A stretch of DNA of 64,000 nt from Escallonia rubra. Taxonomy: Eukaryota; Streptophyta; Magnoliopsida; Escalloniales; Escalloniaceae. The notes beneath the pieces are model-generated. The model was not told the origin of the DNA and made no database searches. It saw nothing but the letters and a program-made list of their open reading frames with translations. Below, in pieces: positions 55,262-64,000 of this stretch. Within the stretch, counting starts at the first letter, position 1, and each line of letters begins with the position of its first letter. A program made the translations under genes and the position numbers. The DNA is taken from positions 1 to 64,000 of the forward strand of contig JAVXUO010001554.1 in the NCBI GenBank assembly GCA_033065855.1, given 5' to 3'.

Positions 55262-55925
55262 GCAAACCAAATTTTTTTTTTCTCTTCCAATGTTTAACAA
55301 GTTACAAAGAAATTCAAAGTCAAATCTCCATAAATCGTACTCAATCACCCACTGGGATACCATCTTTGCCTTCACCATTCACGAAATTTGGACTACTAGA
55401 AACAAGATGATTTATGAAACTCAGATTTTTTCACTCGAGACCCTTACTTACAGAATGATTAATTGGCAAATTAGTTCCATTCCCCGACCTCCTACCACGG
55501 GTCTTCAAGACTATTATATCAACAAAGTTGGTCTCATGGAACCACCAATGCAACCTTTTGTTAGACTTTTGTCACTAAACGAGTTCGGTCATCCGTGATC
55601 ATCTCAAGAAATAAATCATGGGGTCAACCATGACATAAACAACATGTGTAGCACAAATTCGGAGCTTTGGGTTGTAAAAGATGGGCTCGGACAAGCTAGG
55701 AACTTGTGAAATAAAAAGCTTCACCTGAATGTCGATGCTCACTGTGTAGCTAAGTTTAAAATCAGTGCAAATCCATCCCCTCCTTTTTCACTAAAGTTCA
55801 TTGCACATTGAAGACCTTGACGCAGAGTAATCGGCTGATGAGAATTGGCCATGTTTATCGCGGGGCAAATAAAATTTCTAATTTACTCGCCAAAACGACC
55901 GAGCTACATGAGGAGCTTCTTGTTA
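55262..55925 (+). pseudogene. LINE ORF2 C-terminal fragment
   Basis: A 102-residue frame at 55290-55598 reads 'HWDTIFAFTIHEIWTTRNKM', the end of the RVT-zinc region of plant L1 ORF2. Further right, other frames give 'RLMRIGHVYRGANKIS' and 'LLAKTTELHEELL', the C-terminal RNase H end of such LINEs. The Tat LTR cuts its left side and a MITE follows its right side at 55926. It is a fragment with no catalytic RT left. Confidence 0.7.
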
Positions 55926-56230
55926 CTCCCCTCCGTCCCTCTATTTGATCACCTTTGACTTGCACGCTTTTTTAGGATAGGAGTTATATTTATGAGTTTC
56001 TCATTCTACCCTAAGACAAAGAAAGAGATGGAGGGAAGAAAGTGGGCCAGAAAAGAGGAAAATAGGTTGGTGGAGGATTAAATATGGAGAGAGAAATAGA
56101 ATAAAGAAAGTGTAATGAACGGTTAAAAAAAATACACATACGGAATATTTCTTAGTTTGGAAACTGATCAATTTTTTTGGCACAACCAAAAAATATATAT
56201 ATATATGATCAGTTAATTAGGAATCGAGGG
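55926..56230. mobile_element. Stowaway-like MITE inserted next to LINE sequence
   Basis: Starts CTCCCCTCCGTCCCTC and ends GGAATCGAGGG, imperfect inverted repeats. TA is present outside both ends (55924-55925 and 56231-56232). 305 bp, no coding potential. Confidence 0.72.
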
Positions 56231-56701
56231 TATGGCTGTCCCTTCCTAATTTTCTACATACTACGTTACTTTGCTATATTTACAGGAAGACCACCCCAGC
56301 CTCTGTGATTTTTAGAACTTTTAATGTGCATATATATCCAATTAGAAGGGTAAATTGTACACAACAATCCTGAGGTTCACCCGAAACTACACATGGCTCC
56401 TAGTAAGTATTTTTATTACTCCCCGTCCCTTGTGCTTTGTCATACTTCGGTTAGGGACCCGTCAGAAAAAATTAGGGCAACAGTAATTTATTATGATATA
56501 CCAAAAATCCCCTTAGGTCTTCCTCTTCTTTATTACTAGAAAAAGCCCAGCCACTGCCACCGACACCCAGCCATCGCCGCTGGCGCCCAGCCACTGCCCA
56601 CACGCAACCACACACACAGGCGCAAACACACATCGGTGACAGACAGACACACACACACACACACACAAAAGACACCATTGTCCCCACCCCACCATTGTCC
56701 C

Positions 56702-57110
56702 GCCACCACCGCCCAAAAAAAACTCACCACTGCCGATCTTTAACCATAACCACCATTGCCTCAGCCTCTTCCATCACCCTGCCACCACTGCCCAAAGCAA
56801 ACCCACCATTGGCGATCTCCAACTATAATTACCGCTGCCCCACCTTCCACAATTGCCCTGCCACCACCACCCAAAACAAAGCCACTACCACCGATCAACC
56901 ATAACCACCACTGCCCCACCCCCTTCAATTGCCCTGCAACCACCGCCCAAAAAAAACCATCATTCCCCGTCTTCAACCGCAAATACCACTGACCCACCAC
57001 CACGATTACCCCGCCACCACCGCCTAAACAAACCAACCACTGCCTATCTTTATCCATAACCACCACTATCTCAGCCCCTTCTATTGCCCTGCCACCATGC
57101 CTGAAACAAA
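56702..57110. repeat. ~78-bp tandem repeat inside MULE 3, about five to six units
   Basis: The motif 'gccaccaccgcccaaa' recurs at about 56702, 56781, 56860, 56936, 57013 and 57091, a period of 76-79 bases. Each unit also has a 'gatc-t-aaccataacca-c' stretch. The open proline/threonine-rich frames across it are products of the repeat. Confidence 0.85.
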
Positions 57111-57422
57111 CCCACCATCACTTTGAAGCCAACGTTACAAATCTTACGATCTGTAACCTTCTAACAACTACCCCAAAAATTCACCTACTCGGAGCTGATC
57201 AAGATGGATGTTGTAATGGTGGTTGGGTTGTAGATCTGGTGTTTGTGGTTTCACTTTTAGTGGTGGTGGTGTGGGGCTGTGGGGAAGAGGGGAAGAAAGC
57301 GACTCCGTGGAGGTTCACTGGGGTGGGTGTGTGTGAGTGAGAGAGAGAGAGAGAGAGAGATGTACATCTACTGTAGGGGTGGGGGTGGGTGGGATGGTGT
57401 TTGGAGAAGGGGATGACAGATT

Positions 57423-57425
<3 letters not shown>

Positions 57426-57464
<39 letters not shown>
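57426..57464. repeat. AT dinucleotide microsatellite
   Basis: About 19 uninterrupted AT/TA units within the right arm of MULE 3. Confidence 0.95.
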
Positions 57465-57467
<3 letters not shown>

Positions 57468-57809
57468 AACTCTGTTAACTAAAAAAATAAAAATTTGTAA
57501 TTTAGTGTAATAAAAATACTTAGTAGGTGCGGCGTACTCTTTTAGGTAAACCTCAAGAGTGCCGTATGTAACTTACCTCAAAAAGAAAATATAGTTGTTC
57601 CTTAGTATTTGCAAAAAGTAATGTGGTGACCTTTTGACGCCGTTTATGTGACGCATATGCGATCATATTATGTTATACAAAGTTAGTCAAATATACAAAA
57701 TGTGGATCATTCTGTTTTAGCGCAAAACCACAACAACAACAAAAAAAGAATGAAAAAAAAGTTATAGAAAATTGTACCAAAAATTGAGGTTCAAGTAGAT
57801 GGTCACACT

Positions 57810-60462
57810 CTTCATCCTTTGTTCTGAAGTTTTATCAGCTGCTTTAGAGCATGGGGAAACTTTAGGGAAAATATCAGGAACGCAAGCTAGAAAACTCTCC
57901 CTCTGTGTTGCATTTAATGTATGCCGATGAAATCTATTTATTCCTCACTCTTAAGAATAATGTAGTTGGTAAAATTTGAGAACTGCAAAATATTTTGACT
58001 TTTTACTGTACTCTTTCAGGTCATAAGATAAATTGGTCAAAGTCTAGTCTCACAATCAGTCCCAATGGTTTTCTAGCAATCCGTGATCAAATTGAAGTTG
58101 GGCTAAATTTTGTTAGTCACGCAGGGTTTGGAAAGTAGTTGGGTGTTCAGATGTATGTCACAATCAACCAGAAAGATATTTTCAGGGTATTCATTCATCG
58201 AGTTCAAGATCGATGTGCCCATTGGATAGGATTATTCTTGAATAAAGCGGGTCGGCTACTCTTATCCATTATGTCCTTGCTTTTCTTCTAATTCACTACA
58301 TGTCTGTGTAAAAATTTCCTGCGTGGGTGTGTAAACAACTTGATCACATTCTTGCCCATTTTTGGAGGTCTCGTGATGCTTTGCGCCATTCCATTCACTG
58401 GATTGTTTGGCCTCCTCTATGCCTTTCAAAAAGTGCTGGGGGTCAGGTTTTCTGTAATTTTCGTTCTTTTAATGATGCCTTACTCACTAAAGGGGCTTGG
58501 AAAGTTTGGTCCATGCCTAACTCTTTAGTAGCACAAGTTTTAAAGGGGCGATATTCTCGACAACAACGATTTCTTTAATTTGGACGTTCTCGAAATAGTT
58601 CATGGGTTTGGTGCAGTTTATTAGTTAGACAACAGGTGCTAAAACATGGTATTCAATGGCATGTGGGGGCTCGATTTCTGTCTAGATGGATTGGTGGTTG
58701 CCGGATATCCATCATGATAAATTAAAGCGGTTGGTTACTACTGCGAATGAGCATTGGTGTGTTCGAGACTTGTTTCTCCCTAATACTTATTTTGGGGATA
58801 TTAACTGCATCCTGGGTCTCTTTCCTACGGAAGTTGCTACCCAGATCTTTCAACTTCCATTATTACCTCTAGGAGAAGTTGATACACCTTTTTGGCCAAC
58901 TACAAGGGCTGGGGGGTTCTGTGTTAAAAAGGCTTATCATTTTATACAGAGAAAAGGAAAGGTATTACTAGATCACTGTTTATCTCCCACCTTATGGAAA
59001 CAATTATGAAAATTACCAATTCTAGAGAAAATTTGGATTTTCATGTGGCAATTAGTGCATCAACGACTATCACTTCGTTCAGAATTACTCAAGCGAAAAT
59101 ATATTGTAATTGATGTGTGCCCCTTGTGCTTACTTGCTCCTAAGACCCATCAACATCTTTTTTTGCAGTGTTCGTGTGTTAAATGCCTATTGAAGACTCC
59201 TTTGTTAAGCTTGTGGCAACCTATTATACCAACTGATCTCTTCCGCAGTGGTTAGGGCACTTGCTAACATAGCATATCTATAGCAGAGTTGATGCTCTCC
59301 TATGCATGGTTTGGATTGCTGTGGTTCTTTGGTTCATCTGGTGTGAACGAAATAAGATAGACTTTCGAAATAAATATTTCTATGAGGTTAGGATTAGGTC
59401 CAAAGTACATGTGGACTTTAATAACATTCGTGGTACTTGGTCCTTTAAGAATGTCATCAAGAAAGTATGGAAAATCAATAAGCCGACTCAACAGATTTAC
59501 CATGATGGTTTTGTGCACTTCTTTCCCCCACTTTATCTGGTTCACATCTCGGATACATGTCACTATCTACTATCCCCTACTTCGGTACTATGTAGGCACA
59601 AAATCCTCTCTCTGTGCTGTTGGTTTTAGTATTGCATTAGTTCTTTTTAACTCTAGTTGGAAGCCGTTTAATGCTTGCATAACTCTGCTTCAAGCTGATG
59701 AGCCTTTTCAAGCTACTGTAGCAGCTGTCCATTTAACTCTTAACTGGTTACAATTTCTTGACCATATGCATCTTATTCTTCTACTCCCTCACTCTGAATT
59801 CCTATAACAGATCACAGGTTGGACGCTGCATTATGCATAGTTTTGGTCCTTTATCAGTTTTACGAGATAGTTGCAGAAGGTTTCATTATGTACATATTGT
59901 CCGAGAAAATGAATACATTTTGACTATGGCATCTGTACTAGTTTCTTTTGCTTCTCTATCAGGTAATAGTTCCCAGCTGACTTGGATAGATTCAGCATAG
60001 GCTGCTGAGAAGATTGCATATTTTGATTTGCATTCTCTAGTGCTCTTCTTTGTGGTATTTTGCTGTTGTAACTATTACCTAACTTCCTAACTTTCTAGCT
60101 AGGCTTGTCTAGGGGTGCAACTTGGGCAGGCTGGACGAGCCCAAGGGTCAGACCATACCCAGTCCACTTTTCAAAATTCGTGCCCATGTCCAGCCCAGTC
60201 CAGCCCATCTACGGGCCTAATAATATATGTCCATGCCGAGCCCATCAAAATTTTGGTTGACACGGGCCGGACACGAGGAGCTCACGGGTTGTCCATGGTT
60301 ACAAATTATGTTTTCTTTAACGCTTTCGAAACATATCATCGACCCTCAAACTTTACAATCTAGTCATGATAATGAAAAGAAGTATATTAAAGTCTCAAAT
60401 GAACTTAAATATAATCATGGAAACAAATATTTGGGACAAAATGAGAGAAAAAGATTAAAGGA

Positions 60463-60512
<50 letters not shown>

Positions 60513-60768
60513 GTTAGACGGACTAGTTTTCTCACAAGCTAGACAGTTTTGTCGAAACTTTTGTCCATGTCCAGCCCATATTTTTTATGGGCCCAAAATT
60601 TTGAGTTCACGTCCACCACGGTTACTAAAAAAGCAAGTCAATTCCCATATTTCTACGGACTGGTACGAGTTGTCCACGGGTTGCCCGACCCAAGTTGCAA
60701 CCCTAGGCCTGTCCATTCTTTGGTTTTATTGCTCATGGTATATATTCTTGTCTTAATACAAAAAAGGT
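57810..60768 (+). pseudogene. 5'-truncated L1-type LINE ORF2 and 3' end
   Basis: Near 57910 it reads 'HLMYADEIYLFL'; the RT box YADD has become YADE. Then come 'GHKINWSKS', 'RVQDRCAHWIG', 'FWRSRDALRHSIHWIVW' (58327-58578), 'GAWKVWSMPNSL', a zinc-binding RVT region 'MWQLVHQRLSLRSELLKRK' with 'DVCPLCL' (59043-59255), and RNase H traces ('AVVLWFIWCERNKIDF', 59306 on). The 3' untranslated end is 'gtatatattcttgtcttaata' plus a short A run near 60762-60768, as in plant L1s. It lacks endonuclease and most of RT. Stops and frameshifts are frequent. A hAT element sits in its 3' end. Confidence 0.85.
60110..60705. mobile_element. Non-autonomous hAT element in the LINE 3' end
   Basis: Ends TAGGGGTGCAACTTGGG and CCCAAGTTGCAACCCTA are inverted repeats with one mismatch. 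The flanking 8-mers are GGCTTGTC (60102-60109) and GGCCTGTC (60706-60713), one difference. Removing it restores the LINE 3' sequence. It has no transposase. It includes an AT microsatellite at 60466-60509 and 'gtccagccca' type subterminal motifs. Confidence 0.9.
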
Positions 60769-61270
60769 AGATGGTTACAAAATTTCGTCACTATATACTA
60801 ATACGTTTCGTTGCTACATATATATATAATAATATACGAGATTCCGTGCACACGCATTGCGTGTGCGATTCTGTCATTGAGAATTATGGGTAATGTATTT
60901 TGAGATAATCTGCTTACCCACTGTCGCTTACAAAAGCGATTGACAGATTGTAATTTGAATTTTCTTCAGATGTGAGGGAGAAGGTGAAATGTAGAAGAAA
61001 ATTGGTAGTTACCTGCAAAGAGTGGGTGTCTGTAACTAATGGTTTTATGGAGAGTGGGTAGTTATATTTTACAATTTTGCCCTCATGATGGACACGTATC
61101 AGCGCCAGAGTCACTCTCAGTGTAACACCAAAAGAGTATTACACCAAAAATAGACTTCTCATTATATATATATATATATATGGGAGTCGATCCACATCTA
61201 CCGGTGGAGAAATAATTTCTCCACTACAAATCTGGTTGTCCACGAGTACTCATGGATGGACCAGATCTGT
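60769..61270. other. Intergenic stretch; possible transposon terminus near 61180
   Basis: AT-rich DNA with a short perfect hairpin at 60848-60866 (GCACACGC...GCGTGTGC). Near 61180 the base composition changes at 'gggagtcgatccaca', directly after an AT run. This may be the left end of the element carrying the PMD gene further right. No partner end is in the window. Confidence 0.35.
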
Positions 61271-61274
61271 CCTT

Positions 61275-61530
61275 TTTTTTTTTTCAAAAGTGGTAACCGC
61301 TGGTCTTTAAAGTGGTTACAAAAAGCCATAAATACCCTTTTCAGGCCAAAAAAGCCCTAATCGCCGGTCTTTGTAGCAGTTAGGGGCCCACCAATAATCC
61401 ATAATCGCCAGTCTTTTGAGTGGTTAATGGCCCACAAGAAATAAGGAGAAAGCCCTCTAACCGCAACAAAGAGTAGCGGTTGGTGGGCCCCTGACCGCTA
61501 CTCTTTGTGGCGGTTAGGGAGATTTCCCTT
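61275..61530. repeat. Cluster of inverted repeats (subterminal-type hairpins)
   Basis: A long hairpin has arms at 61457-61480 and 61494-61517: 24 bases each with 23 matching, and a 13-base loop. To its left are three shorter inverted units of the form 'aaccgct-gtctt-a-agtggtt' (near 61295, 61357 and 61400). All share the core 'accgc(t/c)' and 'ctttg'. Repeats of this kind are typical of subterminal regions of plant DNA transposons. Confidence 0.8.
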
Positions 61531-62084
61531 TACGCCATCCTTCTTTCTCTCTCTCTCTCTTTTTATTGGATACCTCACACATTGGATTCTTCTTTCTCCT
61601 CTTTCTCTCCAACACACATCGACATACCTATTTTATCACTCTCAATCTCTCTTTTTTTCCATACCAACTTCTCCATCATCTTCATCCCCAATTCTTTCTT
61701 CCATCTTCTTCATCCTCCAAATCACACCTCCAGGATCTCCACCATAACACAAACAAAAAAATCCTACTCTAAAAGATCAGTGGTTCGCCGCTAGAAGATT
61801 GGTGAAAATTTTCTTTAAATATATCAACTTTAAAGCACGTAAGTATTTCGAATTTTCTTATAAATCAATGTTAATTTCATGAATTGAAACTTCTTTATCT
61901 TTCAATTGGCCTTTATTTTATGCTTGAATTGTCTTCTTACCATAAACTCAAATTAGGGTTTTTTAGAACTTGAAATTAGGGATTGAATTAAAATGCTTAC
62001 GGCTATGTATGGATTGAAATTAGGGATTGAACTAGCGGCTTTTAGGTTTTGAAATTAGGGTTTTGCTTGAGATTCGAAATTGGG

Positions 62085-62290
62085 GGTTTTCTAGGTTTAA
62101 ACATTGGGGGATTTTTTGGGCTTCAAAATTGGGAGTTTTTTAGGGCTTTGAAATTGGGGATTTTTAGGGCTTCAAAATTGGGGGTTTTTTAGGGCTTTGA
62201 AATTGGGGTTTTTTAGGGCTTCAAATTTGAGGGTTTTTTTGGGCTTCAAAATTAGGGGTTTTTAGGGCTTCAAAATTGGGGGTTGATTTT
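62085..62290 (+). repeat. ~24-28-bp minisatellite, about seven units
   Basis: Units of the form 'ttcaaaattgggggttttttagggc' alternate with 'ttgaaattgggg-ttttttagggc'. The array ends about 85 bases before the PMD start codon and probably lies in the leader or a 5' intron of that gene. Confidence 0.85.
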
Positions 62291-62374
62291 GGATTATATG
62301 TTCTTGTTTTAGTTTTGGGATGTAAATAGTATGCACGCTGAGTTGGTTTACGATTATAATTTTTTCTTAGAGAT

Positions 62375-64000
62375 ATGGAGTTCAACCCCGGACCTTATGA
62401 TTCATCAATCATATACGTTGATGATGACCACGTCGCGAAAGACGTATTTGACGGTGTCGAAATGGGTGTTTTGGAAACAATTTAAAACACAAGTCACCTC
62501 CAAGAGTGGTTACTAAATGAGGAACAACGACAAATATTAAATAGTCAGAATTTCTCTTTGTTCATTGTCCTTCATCATTGGTCTCGGCCCGACGAGTGCC
62601 TTATATCCGTTCTAGTTGAGCGATGGAGGAGCGAAATGAACACATTTCACTTCCGATTTGGTGAAATGACTATTACATTGGAGGACGTCGGCTTTATACT
62701 TGGACTCCCATGTCACGACAGACCCATTACTTCGAGTAGGGCGTCTGGAACGATGGCTCAGTTGGCTAGGCAATATTTTCTGGGAATTCCGAAGGAAGCC
62801 CTTACATCCAACGTCATCAAACTTAAGTGGCTGAGAGAGAAATATGGCGTGCTACCTAATGTATACACTCATCATGATTTGGTGACGTATACGAAAGCAT
62901 TCTTGTTGTACGTTATTAGAGTTGTATTACTTCCGACGCATTCGAAAAACACGGTGCATCCGAAGTATATGTTGTTCTTAGATTACCTTGGGGAGGTATA
63001 CTCATATTCATGGGGTTCAGCTATATCGAGCACTACATAAAGCTACGAGAAAGGGTGCCAAGTCCATTGTCGCCTGCCTGACTCTATTACAGGTATGAGT
63101 ATTTATATTCTTGGTTGACGTCTCAATATATTCGTGATTAATTACTAATCCCATACAATGTTTGCATTCACAGATTTGGTCTTACAAAAGGTTACCCACG
63201 GGTCCTCCACGGCTGTAGGATGATTCTGATGAGACATGGCCTAGGGCATGGGCTTGGGGGCATACGCCCAACCGAAAGAGACGGGTAGACCCCATCCACC
63301 ATCTAAAGTTCTATCAGCGAGAGCTAGAGATACTGGAGGCATCACAGGTGACATGGCAGCCATACTACAAGGCGATACAATGGCTGGATGATTTTTGTTG
63401 GCAACTTCCAGTGTCGTACGTCTTGGAAGGTTTGGTTCGGGTGCCGCTCATTCATTTCGAAGTATGTGAGTTTCAGATGCCCGATCGAGCTATGAGGAAA
63501 GCTGGATGTCTACAAGAGATACCAAAACCCGTTGTAGACATGGGGCCATATAGGAAGGGCCGAGGGCTGAACTTCGAGGTTCCTGATGCCTTGGATGTGT
63601 TGAGCGACGAGGTGAAACAGTGGATTACTTAGCAAGAAACGTATGATAGCCTTGAGTATTGAGGAGTACCTGGAATGGTTTCTTAAGGTGACGCGCACGA
63701 GGATGAATCGCCCTTCCCAGGTGAAGAAGACATCGTATGAGCAACGTGCGATAATCGACCAGTTCTGGGCGTTGAACATTGTAAGTCATTTACTTCTGAT
63801 TCAATTTTTATTTGCGCACCTTGTCGACCATGCCTGAAATTATTAGCCATATTTTCCATGCATGTTTTTTAGGTTGACCTGGGTAGTGAGGTGTTCAAGT
63901 AACTGGAAGAGTTTGATTGGTTTGTCGCGCATGCGCCTGACAGTATCAAGAAGTCCATCGAGAGGTACAAGACTGAAGTTCACAACTTTAATAATGCGTA
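62375..64000 (+). pseudogene. Plant mobile domain (MAIN-like) gene, broken, continues past the window
   Basis: The frame opens 'MEFNPGPYDSSIIYVDDDH', the usual MAIN-like start. It meets a TAA at 62483 (codon 37) and then continues in the same frame: 'LVERWRSEMNTFHFRFGEMT', 'ITLEDVGFILGLPCHDRPIT', 'LDYLGEVYSYSWGSA'. These are the core motifs of the plant mobile domain. A small deletion after 'WGSA' shifts the frame ('YRALHKATRKGAKSI' follows). A GT-AG intron runs 63093-63173. The next exon opens 'IWSYKRLPTGPP', soon hits a TAG, and continues 'LVRVPLIHFEV' and 'CEFQMPDRAMRKAG'; it has a further stop near 63630. Another intron begins near 63780, with an acceptor near 63872. MAIN-like genes occur as host genes and as passengers of DNA transposons. 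The hairpin cluster upstream favours a transposon copy. Confidence 0.85.

Larger units (their letters stand above)
56348..57578. mobile_element. Mutator-like element, MULE 3
   Basis: Inverted repeats of about 75 bases start GGGTAAATTGTACACAAC and share 'tcctgaggtt' and 'agtaagtatttttattac' with the complement of the right end. The flanking 9-mers CAATTAGAA (56339-56347) and CAAAAAGAA (57579-57587) match at 7 of 9 positions. The end sequence resembles MULE 1, so they are one family. The GC-rich interior contains the 78-bp tandem repeat. No transposase. Confidence 0.75.

Noticed and set aside
56472..57066. Several long Gly/Trp- or Pro/His-rich frames
   Set aside because: All arise from the 78-bp tandem repeat and a CA run inside MULE 3.
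60848..60866. Hairpin GCACACGC-att-GCGTGTGC
   Set aside because: Eight-bp stem without flanking structure. It could be a transposon-derived motif but nothing else supports an element.

Overview
The window is plant nuclear DNA, most likely from a flowering plant and probably a eudicot. The evidence is an intron-containing ubiquitin-fold modifier gene, plant-specific transposon families (Tat-lineage Ty3 elements, CACTA, MULE, hAT, Stowaway-like MITEs, L1-type LINEs) and plant mobile domain (PMD) sequences. It is AT-rich intergenic DNA with one clearly intact host gene. Almost everything else is nested, broken transposable elements. No bacterial operon, rRNA, tRNA or CRISPR array was seen.

Left part (1-11.2 kb): an LTR tail, a GC-rich block of 169-bp repeats and a broken Ty3 gag lie before the host gene UFM1 (4246-11225, + strand). 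UFM1 has four coding exons giving 94 residues. Its third intron is 5.9 kb and contains a hAT-like element with a perfect 8-bp target duplication and a triplicated 0.4-kb repeat. A Stowaway-like MITE ends about 60 bp before its start codon.

Middle-left (11.8-27.1 kb): non-autonomous DNA elements, three of them with perfect target duplications of 8 bp or more. One MULE (11819-12954) has captured a PB1-domain gene fragment. A second MULE pair is nested one inside the other (17061-18407). A CACTA element (23480-27126) carries a piece of a plant double-stranded-RNA-binding (DRB) gene. Between them lie a probable ribosomal protein L12 fragment, a Stowaway-like MITE and a decayed LINE ORF1 (DUF4283 plus zinc knuckle, minus strand).

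Middle-right (28.6-55.3 kb): a decayed Tat-lineage Ty3 element. Going right, its remains are protease, RT, RNase H, integrase, two antisense ORF remnants (one PMD), a tandem array of hairpin-forming ~60-bp units, and a 1.3-kb LTR (53961-55258). Four solo LTRs of other Ty3-type families interrupt it or its left flank: 28651-33035, 33423-37012, 38750-40793 and 42021-45488. All have recognisable target duplications. The first holds its own hAT insertion.

Right part (55.3-64 kb): LINE remnants, a MITE, a third MULE with a 78-bp tandem repeat, and an L1-type LINE whose 3' end carries a hAT element. The right edge holds a PMD/MAIN-like gene broken by a stop codon and a frameshift. It is preceded by a run of strong inverted repeats that looks like a transposon subterminal region. 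The elements do not form a pathway. The layout records repeated insertion, LTR-LTR recombination and gene-fragment capture around one conserved host gene.
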